Origin: Weissella viridescens
GTDB lineage: Bacteria > Bacillota > Bacilli > Lactobacillales > Lactobacillaceae
Length of the DNA stretch: 52,836 nt
Assembly: GCF_001437355.1 (NCBI RefSeq)
Contig: NZ_JQBM01000002.1
Span: forward strand, 336,255 to 389,090
Direction of reading: 5' to 3'
A program made the translations under genes and the position numbers. Position 1 is the first letter of the stretch, and every line of letters begins with the position of its first letter. The notes beneath the pieces were generated by a model, which worked only from the letters and a program-made list of their open reading frames with translations, did no database searches and was not told where the DNA came from. Shown here one piece after another: positions 1 through 8,866 of this stretch.

Positions 1-1
1 T

Positions 2-124
2 TTGCCTGTCGCTGAAATGACTCTGGATTTTTCTAACAGAATGTTGCCAAAATTGATGACTTTAGATGTAATCGAAAGTAATGATCCATGGATGATTTCC
101 AATGCGAAGTGTAATGGTCAATAA
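2..124 (+). CDS. C-terminal end of an unrecognised protein (partial)
   Basis: An open frame enters from the left edge and encodes 40 residues before a TAA at 122-124. The piece is mildly hydrophobic and ends in SNAKCNGQ. I do not recognise the family. No terminator-like hairpin follows in the 60 bases before the next promoter. The frame is supported only by lying in the same orientation just upstream of the next gene and by the lack of any alternative, so this may or may not be a real gene end. Confidence 0.4.
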   Translation: MPVAEMTLDFSNRMLPKLMTLDVIESNDPWMISNAKCNGQ

Positions 125-184
125 AACTGAAATTTAAAATGACGCTGACTTAAGAAAAAATACCTGCTCTAATTAAAATAAAGC

Positions 185-215
185 TTGCTTTGGAGTGAAC
201 TCCAAGGTATACACT
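185..215 (+). promoter_or_regulatory. MerR-type promoter with 19-bp spacer and operator dyad
   Basis: A -35 box TTGCTT (185-190) and a -10 box TACACT (210-215) are separated by 19 bp. The spacer region holds a perfect dyad, TTGGAGT-GA-ACTCCAA (190-205). A stretched spacer with a central dyad is the hallmark of promoters activated by MerR-family proteins, which untwist the DNA. The MerR-type gene two positions downstream is the obvious candidate regulator. The match to the AdhR/CueR-like layout is seen; the pairing with that regulator is inferred. Confidence 0.8.
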
Positions 216-271
216 TGAATTATTCAAAGTTAAGAATTAAGGCATATGGATTGAAAAGGGAGATAAAAATT

Positions 272-1126
272 ATGACAGATAAGGTGATTTTAAATAAAAA
301 CACTGAGATGCCAAACTTAGGGTTTGGTGTATATCAAGTGACTGACCAAAATGAAGCAAAGCAGGCTGTGATTGATGCCATTGATGCCGGATATCGGTTA
401 ATTGATACCGCTGCCAGTTACGGTAATGAAAAGGCTGTCGGAGAAGCAATCGAGGATTCAAACGTGTCTCGTGAAGAATTATTTATCACATCAAAATTAT
501 GGGTGGATGATACTGGATACGAGGCTACTAAAAGAGCTATCAAAGAGTCATTAGAACGATTGCAGTTAGATTATCTAGATCTATTCTTGATTCATCAACC
601 ATATGGTGATGTATTTGGGTCATGGAAGGCGATGAATGAGGCAAAAAATGCTGGTTTAATTCGAGCTGTTGGTGTTTCCAACTTTTCTATTGCGCAAATC
701 ACAAATATAGCAGAATTTAGTGGCATTAAGCCCGCAATAAATCAAATCGAGGTTAATCCATTCAACCAAAATAATGAAGCAGTCGAATATCTACAAAACT
801 ACGGTGTTCAAGTAGAGGCGTGGGCACCATTTGCAGAAGGTAAGAATGGATTGTTTACAAATGATACTCTGCAAGAAATTGCAGACAATCACAATAAGTC
901 GATTGCTCAAGTTGTGCTACACTGGAATGTGCAACGTGGTATAGTACCTGTTTCAAAATCAACCAAGCCAGAGCGAATGGTACAAAACCTTGATGTCTTG
1001 GATTTTGAACTTACTGATAGTGAAATGGAGAAGATAGCACAATTAGATACTGGAGACAGTCAATTCTTCTCACATGAAGATCCAGAGATGATTAAATGGA
1101 TGGCACATCGAACAGTTGAAAAGTAA
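272..1126 (+). CDS. Aldo/keto reductase (AKR family)
   Basis: Encodes 284 residues, the usual length for bacterial AKR5-like NADPH-dependent carbonyl reductases. The catalytic tetrad is visible: Asp in LIDTA, Tyr in ASYGNE, Lys in TSKLW and His in LIHQP. The C-terminal half carries the nucleotide-binding VGVSNF, AWAPF and VPVSKS stretches. I chose the ATG at 272 because AAAGGGAG lies just upstream; a longer reading frame from 185 would run through the promoter. It is followed 12 bases later by a MerR-type regulator, probably in one transcript, and sits behind a MerR-type promoter. This suggests a stress- or aldehyde-induced detoxification enzyme. The substrate cannot be told. Confidence 0.9.
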   Translation: MTDKVILNKNTEMPNLGFGVYQVTDQNEAKQAVIDAIDAGYRLIDTAASYGNEKAVGEAIEDSNVSREELFITSKLWVDDTGYEATKRAIKESLERLQLDYLDLFLIHQPYGDVFGSWKAMNEAKNAGLIRAVGVSNFSIAQITNIAEFSGIKPAINQIEVNPFNQNNEAVEYLQNYGVQVEAWAPFAEGKNGLFTNDTLQEIADNHNKSIAQVVLHWNVQRGIVPVSKSTKPERMVQNLDVLDFELTDSEMEKIAQLDTGDSQFFSHEDPEMIKWMAHRTVEK

Positions 1127-1138
1127 GGTGATTGGAAA

Positions 1139-1528
1139 ATGAATGTCAAAGAAGCTAGTCAGAAAACTTGTGTTTCAACAGATACAATTCGTTATTATGA
1201 AAAAGAGGGATTAATTCCCAGAATTGACCGAAACGGCGCAGGAAATCGTGAAATAGATGAAAAAATCATTCGAAGGATTACATTCGCAAAACAAATGCGG
1301 GATGCGGGTATGTCGATTAAGGCATTGAAGGAATATACAGATCTAGTTGATGATGCTGACGATAATTCTGAGAAACAAAAGGAGATTTTGAGAGAGCAAA
1401 TTGAAGCTATGCAAGAACGTAAAGATGACATTGATTTCGCAATCAATCATTTGAAGTATAAACTAGAACACTATGATGAACACATGAAAAAAACTGAAGA
1501 TGTGTTGCATGAATTAGAGAAAAAATGA
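1139..1528 (+). CDS. MerR family transcriptional regulator
   Basis: 129 residues with the MerR layout: an N-terminal winged helix (VSTDTIRYYEKEGLIP at about residues 12-27, a canonical MerR signature), then a long dimerisation helix running to the end (residues 75-129, rich in E, K and L). There is no cysteine pair in a metal-binding loop, so it resembles the AdhR/YfmP-like stress regulators rather than CueR or ZntR. It lies directly behind the aldo/keto reductase and probably activates the promoter at 185-215, which has the 19-bp spacer such regulators need. A bidirectional terminator follows. Confidence 0.88.
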   Translation: MNVKEASQKTCVSTDTIRYYEKEGLIPRIDRNGAGNREIDEKIIRRITFAKQMRDAGMSIKALKEYTDLVDDADDNSEKQKEILREQIEAMQERKDDIDFAINHLKYKLEHYDEHMKKTEDVLHELEKK

Positions 1529-1573
1529 GTTAGAAGACTCGCATGAAAATCATTGCCAAATAATTAAATTAAC

Positions 1574-1608
1574 AAAAAAGACCTACCAAAAATGGTAGGT
1601 CTTTTTTT
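1574..1608. terminator. Bidirectional intrinsic terminator
   Basis: A 10-bp stem AGACCTACCA/TGGTAGGTCT (1579-1602) with an AAAA loop, flanked by A-run and T-run. It serves the merR gene on the plus strand and the LacI-type gene on the minus strand, which converge here. Confidence 0.88.
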
Positions 1609-1612
1609 GTAT

Positions 1613-2563
1613 CTAATCTGCTAATTTTGTGGTTGTTTCCCCTTGAAGTAATGTTGGTGGTATAACCGACTGACGAATATTTTGATGATTTGAACTAATC
1701 GCCGAAAGTAATGTTTGAACCATTTTCTGGGCAATTTTTTGTAGTGGTTGACCAATGGTTGTGAGATCTAATGGACTGAGATGGTTAATAAAAATGCCAT
1801 CGAAACCAACAATGCCAACATCATTGGGGACGGCGAGTCTCTTATCATAACAACTATAGAGGGTACCGAGCGCAAGTCGGTCACTCGCCGCCACGACACC
1901 TGTTAATGGTGGGAGGGTGATTGAGTTGAATAATTGACGTGCTTCCTTATCACTATTAGGTAACTGATAGATTGTTTCGGTCATATAGTCTGGAGTTTCA
2001 ATCGCTTTGAACCCATTTAAACGTTCAACTACGAATTGCTCATTTAAATCGATGCCCAAATAAATCAAATGTTGGTAACCACACATAATGAGATGTTGTT
2101 TTGCCAGCATCGTACCAAGTTTATTATCAACATCTACGCTCGCAAATTCAGATTGATTACCATATGCGACAATTGGAAAAGTTAATGCATTCAGCTTAGC
2201 TTTATCAGTCGCCCGAGCCCCACTGACGAGAATGCCATCAATGTCATGAAAATGATCGTCCAAGCTACGATGTAGCTCTAAGTTATAACCTTCTTGATAA
2301 AGAAAATCGGAGACGTAAGTGATGAGTTGACCAAAATAAGGATCAACATTTGAAACTTCATCAAGCATGACAAAAGCAATTGTATAGGTGCGACTGGTTG
2401 CCAGTGCTCGACCAGCACGTTGTTGTACATACCCTAATTCATTAATCGCGCGTTGTACGGTATCGGATATCTCCGTGGAAACTTGTTCGGGGTGATTTAA
2501 AACACGCGAAACAGTCATCTTAGAGACGTGCGCCTTTTTGGCGACATCAGCAATAGAAACCAT
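1613..2563 (-). CDS. LacI family transcriptional regulator, probably of alpha-glucoside use (MalR-like)
   Basis: 316 residues. The N-terminus is a LacI helix-turn-helix (SIADVAKKAHVSKMTVSRVLNH) with hinge helix (RAGRALAT), followed by a periplasmic-binding-protein-like sugar domain (GILVSG, DVDN, VVAASDRLALG, VGFDG). The start is the ATG at 2563, with GGAGGTCACT directly upstream. It is divergent from the MFS transporter and alpha-glucosidase genes, the usual layout for a local repressor such as MalR. Two palindromes in the shared intergenic region are candidate operators. The effector is unknown; maltose or isomaltose-type sugars are inferred from the neighbours. Confidence 0.85.
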   Translation of the reverse strand: MVSIADVAKKAHVSKMTVSRVLNHPEQVSTEISDTVQRAINELGYVQQRAGRALATSRTYTIAFVMLDEVSNVDPYFGQLITYVSDFLYQEGYNLELHRSLDDHFHDIDGILVSGARATDKAKLNALTFPIVAYGNQSEFASVDVDNKLGTMLAKQHLIMCGYQHLIYLGIDLNEQFVVERLNGFKAIETPDYMTETIYQLPNSDKEARQLFNSITLPPLTGVVAASDRLALGTLYSCYDKRLAVPNDVGIVGFDGIFINHLSPLDLTTIGQPLQKIAQKMVQTLLSAISSNHQNIRQSVIPPTLLQGETTTKLAD

Positions 2564-2583
2564 AGTGACCTCCAGTTTATGTA

Positions 2584-2597
2584 TGTAAACCCTTACA
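2584..2597. promoter_or_regulatory. Candidate LacI-family operator (malR side)
   Basis: The inverted repeat TGTAA-ACCC-TTACA lies 21 bp upstream of the LacI-type gene and may serve autoregulation. It is a looser match than the palindrome at 2622. Confidence 0.45.
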
Positions 2598-2621
2598 TGC
2601 TCTATTCTATCATGTTTATTC

Positions 2622-2635
2622 TGTTACCGGTAACA
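2622..2635. promoter_or_regulatory. Candidate LacI-family operator (transporter side)
   Basis: A perfect 14-bp palindrome, TGTTACCGGTAACA, with the central CG expected of LacI-family sites, in the divergent region between the regulator and the sugar transporter. The binding partner is inferred from position. Confidence 0.65.
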
Positions 2636-2648
2636 CACTTAAAAGCAG

Positions 2649-2662
2649 TGCAAGCGTTTTCA
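2649..2662. promoter_or_regulatory. CcpA cre site
   Basis: TGCAAGCGTTTTCA fits the catabolite-responsive element consensus (TGNAANCGNWWWCA). It lies about 60 bp ahead of the transporter start, overlapping the likely -35 region, so CcpA bound here would repress the operon when preferred sugars are present. A possible -10 (TATATT) is at 2671-2676. Confidence 0.7.
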
Positions 2663-2723
2663 TTTAACTGTATATTAAAGGTACAGCTAGCTGAGCAAAT
2701 GAATGGAATATAGGAGCAGGAAA

Positions 2724-4049
2724 ATGGCTGAAGTGCATAAAAAGAATTTACCGGAATTAGCAAAGAAAACAATCATGTTAATGACTTTTGGAAATCTGGG
2801 TGTTTCCATGGCCTTCTCACTACAAAGTTCGAGCATGGGTAGAATCTTTCAAACCATCGGAGCGGACCCCACAAAGTTAGGATTTTTCTTTATCTTACCA
2901 CCATTGGTTGGGATGTTTATTCAACCATTAGTGGGCTACTTTTCAGATAAAACGTGGATACCGAAATTGGGTGGCCGTCGGATGCCATATCTTTTAATTG
3001 GGGCTTTAGTTTCAGTGCTTATGATGATGTTATTACCAAATTCGGGATCATTCGGCTTTGGCTTTGGATCAACAGCGGCCTTAGCCTTTGGCGCATTTGC
3101 CATTTTATTTATGGACTTATCATCAAATATGGCTATGCAACCATTTAAAATGATTATTGGAGACATGGTACCAGACGATCAAAAGAATTATGCTTGGTCA
3201 TATCAGACAATTTGGGGAAATATCGGAAGTATCTTGGCAACATTGCTACCCTTTATTTTGACAACGATTGGTGTTTCGAACGTTGCTGCTAAAGGGTCAT
3301 TACCAAATTCAGTGATTTGGGCTTTCTACATTGGGGCCTTTATTCTAGTAGTCAGTGCTTTATTTTCTGTCACATCAGTAAAAGAGTATAATCCAGAAGA
3401 TTATGCAAAATATCATCAAGTAGAAGAGAAGAAAACTGGTCAAAAGATGGGGCTATTAACGTTAATTAAACATGCTCCTAAAGTCTTCTGGACGTTGGCA
3501 GTCGTACAATTCTTTGCATGGGCTGCTTTCCAATATCTCTGGACATATGGATCAGGGGCAATTGCTCAAAATGTTTGGCATACGACGAATCCTTCATCAG
3601 CCGCCTATCAAGCAGCCGGGAATTGGTTTGGGATTTTATCAGCAGTCCAAGCGGTCGCTTCAGTTGCTTGGGGCTTTGCCTTATCAAAGACAGCAATCAA
3701 TCAGCGCTCAATTGCTTACGCTGGTGGATTAATCATTGGTGGAATTGGATTCATGTCAGTATTCTTCATCCACTCGCAATTTGCGTTGATTGCGGCGTTT
3801 ATTATGATTGGAATTGGTTGGGTAAGTATGAATGCTATTCCATTTATGTATTTGACGAGTGAACTAGATGGCGAAAATGACGGTACCTACCTTGGTTTAT
3901 TCAATAGTACAATTTGTTTACCTCAAATTGTGGCGTCAGTGGCATCATTTGCTGTCTTCCCGCTTGTCGGACAAAGCATGCCAGCCATGTTATTGATTGC
4001 CGGAGCATTGATGGTTTTGGGTGCAATCGCAACACGTTGGGTTAAATAA
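2724..4049 (+). CDS. MFS sugar transporter (SLC45/MalT-like)
   Basis: 441 residues with about twelve hydrophobic segments. The N-terminal part (GNLGVSMAFSLQSSSM, then PLVGYFSDKTW and GGRRMPY) looks like the SLC45-type glycoside:H+ symporters that serve maltose or sucrose uptake in lactobacilli. I chose the ATG at 2724 because TAGGAGCAGG lies 5-12 bases upstream; the in-frame ATG at 2703 has no ribosome site. The next gene, an alpha-glucosidase, follows after 31 bases. The pair would import and hydrolyse an unphosphorylated alpha-glucoside, under a LacI-type regulator and CcpA. Confidence 0.82.
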   Translation: MAEVHKKNLPELAKKTIMLMTFGNLGVSMAFSLQSSSMGRIFQTIGADPTKLGFFFILPPLVGMFIQPLVGYFSDKTWIPKLGGRRMPYLLIGALVSVLMMMLLPNSGSFGFGFGSTAALAFGAFAILFMDLSSNMAMQPFKMIIGDMVPDDQKNYAWSYQTIWGNIGSILATLLPFILTTIGVSNVAAKGSLPNSVIWAFYIGAFILVVSALFSVTSVKEYNPEDYAKYHQVEEKKTGQKMGLLTLIKHAPKVFWTLAVVQFFAWAAFQYLWTYGSGAIAQNVWHTTNPSSAAYQAAGNWFGILSAVQAVASVAWGFALSKTAINQRSIAYAGGLIIGGIGFMSVFFIHSQFALIAAFIMIGIGWVSMNAIPFMYLTSELDGENDGTYLGLFNSTICLPQIVASVASFAVFPLVGQSMPAMLLIAGALMVLGAIATRWVK

Positions 4050-4080
4050 TGAAAATAATAGGAAGTTGAGGGATTTAATT

Positions 4081-5766
4081 ATGGGACACACACGTTGGTG
4101 GAAAGATGAAGTGATTTATCAGGTGTATCCACGTTCATTTCAAGATACAAACGATGATGGTATTGGAGATTTACCAGGTGTCATCCAACATCTTGATTAC
4201 TTAAAGAAATTAGGAATCACAATGATTTGGTTGTCACCAATATATAAGTCACCGATGGTCGATATGGGATATGATATCGCCGACTATCAGGCCATTGACC
4301 CGCAATTTGGAACAATGGAGGATTTTGATAATTTATTGGAAGCTGCTAAGCAAAGAGATATGAAGATTGTCATGGACTTGGTCGTTAACCATACTTCTGA
4401 TCAACATGAATGGTTTCAAAAAGCCTTAGCGAATAAAAATAGTCCATACCGCGATTACTATATTTTTAAAAAGACGACGGATGGAAATGTCCCAAATAAT
4501 TGGCGCGCTATCTTTGGGGGCTCAACTTGGACCGAAGTGCCAGGGGAACCAGGGACTTATTATTTCCACACCTTTGCGCCCCAACAACCTGAGTTAAATT
4601 GGGAGAATCCAAAGTTACGTCAAGAGATTTATCAAATGATTAATTGGTGGATGGACAAAGGTGTTGCCGGATGGCGCGTGGATGCGATTACGCATTTGAA
4701 AAAGGATCTGGATTGGGCAAGTATTCCTGCTGACGCTGAGGATGGGCTCGCGTCCGTTGTTAAGAAGGGGCAAAATCGTCCAGGAATCGATGTGTTCTTG
4801 GATGAGTTAAAGCGTGAGACCTTTGATAAGTACGACGCTATTACGATTGGTGAAGCGTATGGTGTTCCTGAAAGCGATTTGCCAAGTTACATCGGACCGG
4901 ACGGCTATTTCTCAATGATTTTTGATTTTTCATATATGAACATTGAAGTGGCTGATGTGAATGAATGGTATCTGGGACCATCAAGTTGGTCGACCAAGGA
5001 TTTAAAAGATATTCTGTTTAAGAGTCAAGCGGATATAAAAGCTGTTGATGGTTGGAGTGGAAATGTTCTAGAAAATCATGACCAGCCACGAGCGCTATCA
5101 AAATTAGTGCCAAATCCAAAGTATCAGACGGGGACAGCAGCAAAAGCATTAGCGACGATGTATTACTTTTTGCCTGGCGTACCATTTATCTATCAAGGTC
5201 AAGAAATTGGTATGAAGAATTTTGAACGACACGCTATTCAAGAGTTTAATGATGTTTCATCGATTAATAACTATGAAATGGCGCTAAAGAAGGGCTATTC
5301 TGAGGCAGAAGCGTTAAAAACGGTTAATGCGAAATCTCGTGACAATGCTCGGACACCAATGCAATGGGATGATTCAAAGTATGCTGGCTTTTCTAAACAT
5401 GAACCGTGGCTTGAAATGGGTAATGATCGCGCAGGTATAAATGTTGTTGATGAGTTATCGAATGCTGACTCTGTTTTGAATTTTTACCAACGGATGGCCG
5501 TGATAAGAGCAGATGCGCATTACCATGATACTTTGATTGATGGGACATTGATTGAACTTCAAAATGTACCAGATAATGTGATTGCTTACCAACGAGAACT
5601 GGATAATCAAGTTATAACAGTGCTTATTAATCTTGGCACACATGAGGAAGAGGTAGCGCTACCTGAGGTGGCAGACCAAGTGATTTTAGATAATAACGTG
5701 CATGTAAGAACTACTGAACCGAACATAGTATTACCACCGTACACATCGATTGTCTTCGCTTCATAA
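4081..5766 (+). CDS. GH13 alpha-glucosidase (oligo-1,6-glucosidase / DexB-like)
   Basis: 561 residues, typical for GH13 subfamily 31. The four conserved regions are visible: VVNHTSD; GWRVDAITH (Asp is the nucleophile); TIGEAYG (Glu is the acid/base); and ENHDQPR (transition-state Asp). The region after the nucleophile (HLKKDL..., PADAEDG) reminds me more of glucan 1,6-alpha-glucosidases (DexB type) than of maltases, so isomalto-oligosaccharides are a likely substrate. It is cytoplasmic, with no signal peptide. The ATG at 4081 is preceded by GGAAGTTGAGGGA; the frame is open further upstream, but that would overlap the transporter. A terminator follows at 5814. Confidence 0.88.
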   Translation: MGHTRWWKDEVIYQVYPRSFQDTNDDGIGDLPGVIQHLDYLKKLGITMIWLSPIYKSPMVDMGYDIADYQAIDPQFGTMEDFDNLLEAAKQRDMKIVMDLVVNHTSDQHEWFQKALANKNSPYRDYYIFKKTTDGNVPNNWRAIFGGSTWTEVPGEPGTYYFHTFAPQQPELNWENPKLRQEIYQMINWWMDKGVAGWRVDAITHLKKDLDWASIPADAEDGLASVVKKGQNRPGIDVFLDELKRETFDKYDAITIGEAYGVPESDLPSYIGPDGYFSMIFDFSYMNIEVADVNEWYLGPSSWSTKDLKDILFKSQADIKAVDGWSGNVLENHDQPRALSKLVPNPKYQTGTAAKALATMYYFLPGVPFIYQGQEIGMKNFERHAIQEFNDVSSINNYEMALKKGYSEAEALKTVNAKSRDNARTPMQWDDSKYAGFSKHEPWLEMGNDRAGINVVDELSNADSVLNFYQRMAVIRADAHYHDTLIDGTLIELQNVPDNVIAYQRELDNQVITVLINLGTHEEEVALPEVADQVILDNNVHVRTTEPNIVLPPYTSIVFAS

Positions 5767-5813
5767 GACGAACTTGAGTTATTTATAACAATGAAATGAA
5801 TTAATGCCGCTAG

Positions 5814-5845
5814 ATGAACGCATATTACAATGTGTTCATTTTTTG
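5814..5845 (+). terminator. Intrinsic terminator of the alpha-glucoside operon
   Basis: Stem ATGAACGCAT/ATGTGTTCAT with one G-T pair and a six-base loop, followed by TTTTTTG. The remaining AT-rich bases up to 6074 hold only a possible TATAAT at 6035-6040. Confidence 0.75.
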
Positions 5846-6074
5846 TATATAAAATGAGTTTGTGTGGGATGCGTACGATTCAGCTATTTTTCGATAATTG
5901 TTTGGGAATAGCAGTTATACACAAATACAGTGGTACATTAATAAAAATATGGACTTATCACTTTTAGTTGTAAGGTTGCTTTTGTTTACATTAGTCATCT
6001 TAATTGATACTGTAGTGTTCTGATTGTATTTAAGTTATAATGAATTAAAAATAAATTAGAGTTGGAGTATGTAT

Positions 6075-7435
6075 ATGACAAAGTTGAGCGATTTACCTCT
6101 TGAAGTGAAAGCAGCCATTTTCGGTAAGCCATTAGTTCAAAATATTGATCAAATTAAAACGTCAGTTTCAGAAGGTTTTGGTTCAAGTCCTAAGGCGCCA
6201 TACAATGAGTTTAGTAATGCCAGCACTCTTTCAGATGCAAATAATCATTTCGTCAGTGTGAATAACGATACGCTTTACTCACAAGTTATGATGGACTTGT
6301 CAGCTGGGCCAGTCGTACTTGAAATTCCGGAAATTAATAATCGTTATTATGTGTTCCAATTGGTAGATGCCTGGACAAATAATTTTGGTTACTTAGGACA
6401 ACGTACTTTGGGTGAAAAGGGTGGCAAGTTTATCTTTGCTCAAAGTGACCAAATGAATGATATTCCTGCCGAATATAGTGACTATCAAGTCATTAAAGCA
6501 CCTTCACAAGTAATTGCAGTTGTTGGACGAATTGCATGTACTGGTGAGGATGATTTGGTGAATGTACATGCCTTGCAAAAGCAACTGGTAGTGCATGGTG
6601 TCAATGAAAATGCTGAAATTACTGGAACACCGACTGTCGATACGGACGACACCGATGCTTTGATTTTCTGGAAGAAGTTACGTACGTACATGCAAGCTTA
6701 CCCAGTTTCAGAATCATTCAAGCCAATTTTTGAAGATATTGAAAAGCTAATTGGTTTAAATGATGACCGCAATGCGAATGATTATTTTGCTGCTCTGTCT
6801 GAAGAAGCGCAACAAAAGTTGATTGACGGAGAAAAAAAGCAACTAAGGTTATTGTTGATCTCTTAGAGAATTCAAATGCGCGTACTGAAAACGGTTGGCA
6901 AGAACAATTCCACGTGTTTGATTACAATGTTGATTACTTTGAGTTTGGTGCATTAAAGGGTAAGGAATGGGAAGTGGGTTATGCCAAGACCACCGAAGCC
7001 TTGGAAGAAGCCAGCGTTTTGAGAAATGTAGCAGCGACGGCAGGATTATGGGGAAATAATGGCTATGAAGCACTATACTTCCCTACATATGTTGATGGCT
7101 CTGGCAACCAACTTGACGGTAATAATGTGTATGAGCTAACTTTTACGGAATTGCCTCCAGTTGATGCTTTCTGGTCAATTACCATGTATGATGCTGAAAA
7201 CTTCTTCTTAGTTGATAATGAAATTAATCGTTATTCAATCGGTGATCGTACGGCAGGTATTAAGTACGAGGATGACGGGTCATTGAAAATTCAAATTTCT
7301 GCTGAGAAACCAGAAGATACAGCTAATTGGTTGCCAGCGCCGAAGGGGCGTTTCCGACCTGTTCTACGTGCCTACTTACCACAAGAAGCAATCTTTAATG
7401 AGACGTACAAGCTTCCTGGAATTAACCTAAAGTAA
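6075..7435 (+). pseudogene. DUF1254/DUF1214 protein, frameshifted
   Basis: Two open frames (6075-6866 and a second ending at 7435) together match, end to end, the intact 435-residue paralogue at 36611-37918. DUF1254 is in the first half (YNEFS, VNNDTLYSQ, YVFQLVDAWTNNFGY) and DUF1214 in the second (FWSITMYD, NRYSIGDRT, NWLPAPKGRFRPVLR). The shift is a single register change in a run of seven A at 6832-6838; the reading continues as KATKVIVDLLEN in the new frame. The -1 register is exactly what slippage on A AAA AAG would give, but loss of one A is simpler. The ATG at 6075 has GGAG at the right distance. The function of the family is not established. Confidence 0.8.
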
Positions 7436-7503
7436 GTTTTCCTGGGGCATGAAAAATCTTGTCGTTTAATACATGAGACAATTTTTAAAGAGCGGAGCAG
7501 ACA

Positions 7504-7965
7504 ATGCGAATTTTATTAGTAGCGATTATCAGTACCTTAGCCTCAATCCTACCAGGTGGTTGGATGACGGTTTTTGCCTTTACTTTTTTGCATAATTGGA
7601 TTTTAAAGATTTTTCGATTTGTTTTCCTAGGCAACAAATATGTTGCTTTCAGTTTAGAGCAAACTGGAGAACATGAATTGACGCTGGAAAATTCAGGAAC
7701 CGAAGAAATCACGGACGTTGCACTTCAAGTTAAAGATGCAAAGCATAATAAAATCGCTAATGAAGATCTTTTGGACTTCAAACCAGGCGATACTGTAAAG
7801 ATTACCATCGACGCCGAAATTAAAAATACTGAATACCTTGAAGCTGAGCATCTTTATAAGAAGCACGCACGTCATAAGCGTGTATTCATGCCAATGTACA
7901 ATAAGTATAAGCACCAGCAACAAAAAGCAAAGCGTGCGGCAAAGAAACAAGCAAAATCAAATTAG
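7504..7965 (+). CDS. Hypothetical protein with N-terminal membrane segment
   Basis: 153 residues, family not recognised. Residues 1-35 are hydrophobic (LLVAIISTLASILPGGW, then VFAFTFLHNWILKIF), one or two membrane segments. The middle (residues 50-110) reads like a beta-rich domain (HELTLENSG, DVALQVKDA, KPGDTVKITIDAEI). The tail is strongly basic (KQQQKAKRAAKKQAK-like). GGAG precedes the ATG by six bases. It follows the frameshifted DUF1254 gene after 68 bp and is closed by a terminator. It is probably a membrane-associated protein with a nucleic-acid- or envelope-facing basic tail. Confidence 0.6.
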   Translation: MRILLVAIISTLASILPGGWMTVFAFTFLHNWILKIFRFVFLGNKYVAFSLEQTGEHELTLENSGTEEITDVALQVKDAKHNKIANEDLLDFKPGDTVKITIDAEIKNTEYLEAEHLYKKHARHKRVFMPMYNKYKHQQQKAKRAAKKQAKSN

Positions 7966-7972
7966 GTATCTT

Positions 7973-8006
7973 AAAAAGACATATCCAATAGGGGTATGTC
8001 TTTTTA
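7973..8006 (+). terminator. Intrinsic terminator
   Basis: Stem AAAAAGACATA/TATGTCTTTTT with an 11-base loop, directly after the 153-residue hypothetical gene. Confidence 0.8.
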
Positions 8007-8186
8007 TTAGTCGTTTAGTGAGGGGATTAAACAGCACCGGCTTAGATGCGAGAGATAATCACGCAGTGGGATTTTAATGTGAACGTACCCATTCATGGCA
8101 ATAAATACATGGGATAACACTGACTAGTGCCAAGCTGATAACTCATATATAATATGGGTATGAGACTAGTGAGATGGAGAAGATAA

Positions 8187-8768
8187 ATGTCTGATAAAGA
8201 AACACGAAGTGGACGTCATGAAGCAAAGAAACGGGTACCGTGGATTTTAGTAATTATGGTTGTATTAGTTATCATCGTAATTGGTGTAACAATCGGGGGT
8301 GTGATGGGATCCCAAGGAACTAATAAAAGAAGTGTGAACGAGTCTTCAAAAATCTCCGAATCAAATCCATCAACCAAATCTTCAACTGTAATAGAGAGCA
8401 GTAGTGAAGAAGTTTCAGGATCACTGGATTCAGATGCAGTAACGAATAGTGGAGATGATACGCGGTCGACTGAAGCGACATATAGTAGTGTTTCTGATGT
8501 GCCGATCAATGAAGATGTTGACGAATTACCAGCAGATGCAAAGCCTGATGGTGCAGGAAATTATGTATCTTCCGATGACAGGATTGCGTATATTCCACAA
8601 GATAATGGCACCTACATAACCTTGCCAACTAGTGCAACGCCATACACAGGACGGGGTTACAAACAGCAGCTAAAGAGAGCTGAGTTCAAACGCGAAAACC
8701 TAGAAAAGGGCGTTAATAAATTAAGCGATGAACAATTGCGTGTATTAGAAGAAATCGGCGAAAACTAA
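8187..8768 (+). CDS. Hypothetical membrane-anchored protein with Ser/Thr-rich linker
   Basis: 193 residues. A basic cytoplasmic N-terminus (about 17 residues) precedes one membrane segment (residues 19-40, WILVIMVVLVIIVIGV). Next is a Ser/Thr/Glu-rich, low-complexity linker (residues 45-115) and a small C-terminal part (YIPQDNGTYITLP, then a charged helix). This is the shape of a type II membrane protein with an outward-facing domain on a flexible stalk. The gene at 11656-12123 has the same architecture but no clear sequence match. A TATAAT lies at 8148-8153. The ATG follows GGAGAAGATAA. Function unknown. Confidence 0.6.
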   Translation: MSDKETRSGRHEAKKRVPWILVIMVVLVIIVIGVTIGGVMGSQGTNKRSVNESSKISESNPSTKSSTVIESSSEEVSGSLDSDAVTNSGDDTRSTEATYSSVSDVPINEDVDELPADAKPDGAGNYVSSDDRIAYIPQDNGTYITLPTSATPYTGRGYKQQLKRAEFKRENLEKGVNKLSDEQLRVLEEIGEN

Positions 8769-8794
8769 ATTCTATACAAGAGGTGAAGTAAAAC

Positions 8795-8830
8795 AGACCT
8801 ACTTAAATCATTAGGTAGACTTGTTTTTTT
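8795..8830 (+). terminator. Intrinsic terminator
   Basis: Stem CTACTTAA/TTAGGTAG (8799-8818, one T-G pair) with an ATCA loop and further weaker pairing outside it, followed by a run of seven T. Confidence 0.7.
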
Positions 8831-8866
8831 CTTATTTGTATATCAATTGGATGACGCAATTTTTGA

